Shown here piece after piece: positions 61,997-64,000 of a stretch of DNA of 64,000 bases. The translations under genes were made by a program, and so were the position numbers. The stretch's first letter is position 1. Every line of letters starts with the position of its first letter. The notes under the pieces are model-generated. The model had not been told where the DNA came from, did not search any database, and was given only the letters and a program-made list of their open reading frames with translations. This DNA is from Spirochaetia bacterium (GTDB lineage Bacteria > Spirochaetota > Leptospiria > Leptospirales > Leptonemataceae), in assembly GCA_009885105.1 (NCBI GenBank), contig VFLI01000002.1, forward strand, positions 1 to 64,000, given 5' to 3'.

Positions 61997-63193
61997 TCAA
62001 TGAATCTGAACCGGATAACGTGCGCGAAAATTCAATAGCTGCCAGCCCTGGGCCGGTATCGTGGAATGAAAATGCCAGTCATAGTAATCCAGCTCATCAT
62101 TGCCTGTCCAGCCGGGAAAATTCTTGCGCAGTTCCAATTGAAATCCATGTTCGGGTTTTATTTCGATGAGGCGCTCGAGCACATGAAAAAACTCGTGCAA
62201 TACCAGCGAACTTCCCGTCAGAGATGGTCCATCCGCCGCCATACGCATGGCAGGAATCTGCATGACACCGCGCCAGACCCCCTGGCTTTCTCCGATACCG
62301 GACAATCGGCCGGCGCCGCCTTTTGAAGCCTGAAAAGTATGAGCCGGCCAGATAAAGAGAAAGGTGTCGTAGTCGGGTATTTTTAGAGCAATCTCTTTTG
62401 TATCAAATGTCAATTCTTCTATATTCAGCAGGGCCGATGTATCGCTGCTCTTCGCAAGCCGAGTGACAGGCGTTTGGATTGTTAAGAAATCATATTCTAT
62501 CGTAAGTTTTTTTTGAGACAGAGCCTCTGTATAATTCTTCAGACCCTCAACTGAGTTCCTGGTATTCTCAATATCAATTTGAGAAAGCACACCATCAAAA
62601 TTCGGCATCCCGGTGCGGATTTCGGTCAGCAGTATGACAAGGAGCCTGTGCCGGAATTCCGCCGGCCGAACGGGCAAAGCAATACTGCGGATCATAAGTT
62701 TCTGCCTCGTGGCCAGCGTTGAAAACCGTTCTGTTGAATTGACTGACACCGCTTCACGCAAATACAGTTCCGCTTCCTGGAAACGATCATTGCCGAATTC
62801 GATATCGGCAAGGATGGAAAGTGTGCTGACCTGCTGGAGCACAGCCCAATCCTGCCGGAATCCGTGCGCGCGAGCTGTGCGAAAACTATCAAGAGCATGC
62901 CTGTAATCCCTCATGCGCTTGTAATAATGCTGTCCCAGTCTGGCATGAAAGAAACCGTTTGCGGGCTGCAGAAGAGCGGCTCTCTGGTAGTATTGCAGAG
63001 CCCTGTCATTGCTCAATGCTTCAGCAGTTTTCAAACAATCGGAAGCTGAAGCGCAATCCTGAGCATATAATCGGCCGCCCGGGATCCATTCGCCGCAAAA
63101 GAACAGGGCAATCAAACCGATATACAGCAGAATTTCAGCAAGCGCCGTCCTCACTGTTTCATTGGTCTCTCGTCGTGGATCCAGATCAATCAT
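61997..63193 (-). CDS. TPR protein with zincin-like HExxH motif
   Basis: 398 aa from ATG 63193, which overlaps the UbiB-like stop (ATGATTGA). A TM or signal region (ILLYIGLIALFFCGEWIPG) is followed by TPR-like repeats (DRALQYYQRAALLQPANGFF, YRHALDSFRTARAHGF, FQEAELYLREAVSV) and a C-terminal domain with LVLHEFFHVLERL, a HExxH zinc-protease signature (Glu in HEFFH). A third zinc ligand may be Glu or His in DYYDWHFHS. Unknown family; possibly a periplasmic metalloprotease. Co-translated with the UbiB-like gene. Confidence 0.7.
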   Translation of the reverse strand: MIDLDPRRETNETVRTALAEILLYIGLIALFFCGEWIPGGRLYAQDCASASDCLKTAEALSNDRALQYYQRAALLQPANGFFHARLGQHYYKRMRDYRHALDSFRTARAHGFRQDWAVLQQVSTLSILADIEFGNDRFQEAELYLREAVSVNSTERFSTLATRQKLMIRSIALPVRPAEFRHRLLVILLTEIRTGMPNFDGVLSQIDIENTRNSVEGLKNYTEALSQKKLTIEYDFLTIQTPVTRLAKSSDTSALLNIEELTFDTKEIALKIPDYDTFLFIWPAHTFQASKGGAGRLSGIGESQGVWRGVMQIPAMRMAADGPSLTGSSLVLHEFFHVLERLIEIKPEHGFQLELRKNFPGWTGNDELDYYDWHFHSTIPAQGWQLLNFRARYPVQIH

Positions 63194-64000
63194 TGCGTTC
63201 CGGCATAGTCTGCCGGTCGGATAAATCAAGTGAATCATTTGATTCCGCTGAGTCCGCAGGCCCTTCCGGGTTCGCCGGCGCTTCTATCTGGAACTGCGAA
63301 ACGGCCAGAGAAGGCGTTTCCAGTGACTTCCGCACCTGCCGGTAAAACATACCGGCCAGTTTTTTCGTTCTCTCCCAGGAAAAGGCCTCCACATCGTCCT
63401 GTGTGAAGACGGAAAATATGCGGCGGACAACGTCCTTTGCCTCTCGGAAAAATAAAAATTCCAGAGCGTGCGGTTTGATCGCCTTGAAGAAACTGAATTC
63501 TTCATCAAAGCGAATTCCTATTCCCTCCAGGGTGAGAAGGGCGCGCAGAATGAAGGTGAACTGGAAAGGAATTGTAAAAGGATATTTATATATTATTTCA
63601 GACAATGCGTACACGATTTCGTGAAAGCGGATCCGTCCCGGTTTTTTCCCCAGATATCGGTTCAGTATCTCCTCGACGGCAGGTTGAAATTCGACGGCAT
63701 TCCGGCCCGGCCGCAGGAATCCCAGGAGCGAAAGATCCTGTGCGATTCCGTGTATGTCGCGCTCCGCGATATGAATCAGCACATCCAGAAATCGGGAACG
63801 CTGGTTCATTTCCAGGCGTCCGACCATGCCAAAGTCAAAAAAAGCCAGACGCTGGTCCTGCATTAGACGAAGATTGCCGGGATGCGGATCGGCATGAAAA
63901 AATCCATCCTCAATCAGCTGCTTCAGATAACAGCGGGTCATCCGCTCGACAACCTCCATCGGATCGACCTTCATAGCGCGCAGGCCTTCCACATCGTTGA
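63186..64000 (-). CDS. UbiB/ABC1-family kinase-like protein (partial)
   Basis: The visible C-terminal 270 residues of an AarF/UbiB atypical kinase; the start lies outside the window. FFHADPHPGNLRLM and FFDFGMVGRL are the catalytic and metal-binding loops, and the KVDPMEVVERM region precedes them. Members support quinone synthesis or lipid handling at the inner membrane. The C-terminal 40 residues are acidic and disordered (PADSAESNDSLDLSD). Its stop overlaps the TPR/zincin start. With cydAB downstream on the same strand, a respiratory link is plausible. Confidence 0.88.
   Translation of the reverse strand, partial: NDVEGLRAMKVDPMEVVERMTRCYLKQLIEDGFFHADPHPGNLRLMQDQRLAFFDFGMVGRLEMNQRSRFLDVLIHIAERDIHGIAQDLSLLGFLRPGRNAVEFQPAVEEILNRYLGKKPGRIRFHEIVYALSEIIYKYPFTIPFQFTFILRALLTLEGIGIRFDEEFSFFKAIKPHALEFLFFREAKDVVRRIFSVFTQDDVEAFSWERTKKLAGMFYRQVRKSLETPSLAVSQFQIEAPANPEGPADSAESNDSLDLSDRQTMPERND

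Noticed and set aside
1-64000. tRNA, rRNA, CRISPR or transposase genes
   Set aside because: None was found by eye in the gaps. A covariance-model scan could still reveal a tRNA.

Overview
The window looks like chromosomal DNA of a Gram-negative, free-living bacterium of moderate G+C. A spirochaete of the Leptospira/Leptonema/Turneriella type is the best guess. This is inferred from the gene mix, not from a marker gene: a bactofilin pair with a membrane-anchored LytM protein, many small lipoproteins with short lipoboxes, methionine synthesis through O-acetylhomoserine, a glycerol-3-phosphate acyltransferase/dehydrogenase fusion, paralogous beta-barrel proteins, and a sigma-54 promoter before amt. 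I saw no rRNA, tRNA, CRISPR array, transposase or phage gene.

Layout. 1-8.5 kb: an Mrr endonuclease, the Ada alkylation-repair regulator, a thioredoxin-fold protein, and a czcC-czcA metal efflux operon (no czcB here) running into a GNAT gene; a membrane-bound LuxR-type regulator is divergent from the operon. 8.5-10.2 kb: a hypothetical and a degenerate LytM protein between two kinds of intergenic repeat. 10.2-17.3 kb: molybdenum cofactor synthesis in two blocks, moaA-moaD-moaE on the minus strand and tauE-moaCB-moeA-mobA on the plus strand, separated by an arsenic operon (acr3-arsC) that keeps a stub of arsA. 17.3-23.4 kb: a YgiQ radical SAM protein, a dienelactone-hydrolase lipoprotein, the bactofilin cluster and SlyD. 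23.6-31.5 kb: homoserine dehydrogenase, a broken methyltransferase, metY, a transketolase split into two genes 2.7 kb apart, a DUF1569 protein, GluQ and an HDOD protein. 31.5-38.3 kb: a ferritin-like protein, a form IV RuBisCO-like protein, an M20 peptidase, the acyltransferase/GpsA fusion and a VWA-protein fragment. 38.3-40.8 kb: a small membrane protein and the amt-glnK nitrogen operon. 41-50.7 kb: a stand-alone subtilase-propeptide-like protein, a DUF4143 ATPase with an operator-like palindrome, a subtilase, a frameshifted repeat lipoprotein, two small exported proteins and a penicillin-acylase-type enzyme. 50.7-55.3 kb: a PrsW-type protease and two related porin-like proteins. 55.3-64 kb: alaS, a decayed cytochrome b561/YceI locus, cydA-cydB, a TPR/zincin protein and a UbiB-like kinase cut by the window end.

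How the genes work together. The clear functional units are metal efflux, Moco synthesis, arsenate detoxification (ArsC reduces, Acr3 exports), a cell-shape module, the methionine branch (Hom then MetY, with no acyltransferase between them here), nitrogen sensing (Amt with GlnK) and bd-type respiration. Several loci are decaying: arsA, a methyltransferase, a VWA protein, the repeat lipoprotein and the b561/YceI locus. The least understood parts are the RuBisCO-like protein near the split transketolase, the unknown gene in the bactofilin cluster, the subtilase neighbourhood, and several long inverted repeats.
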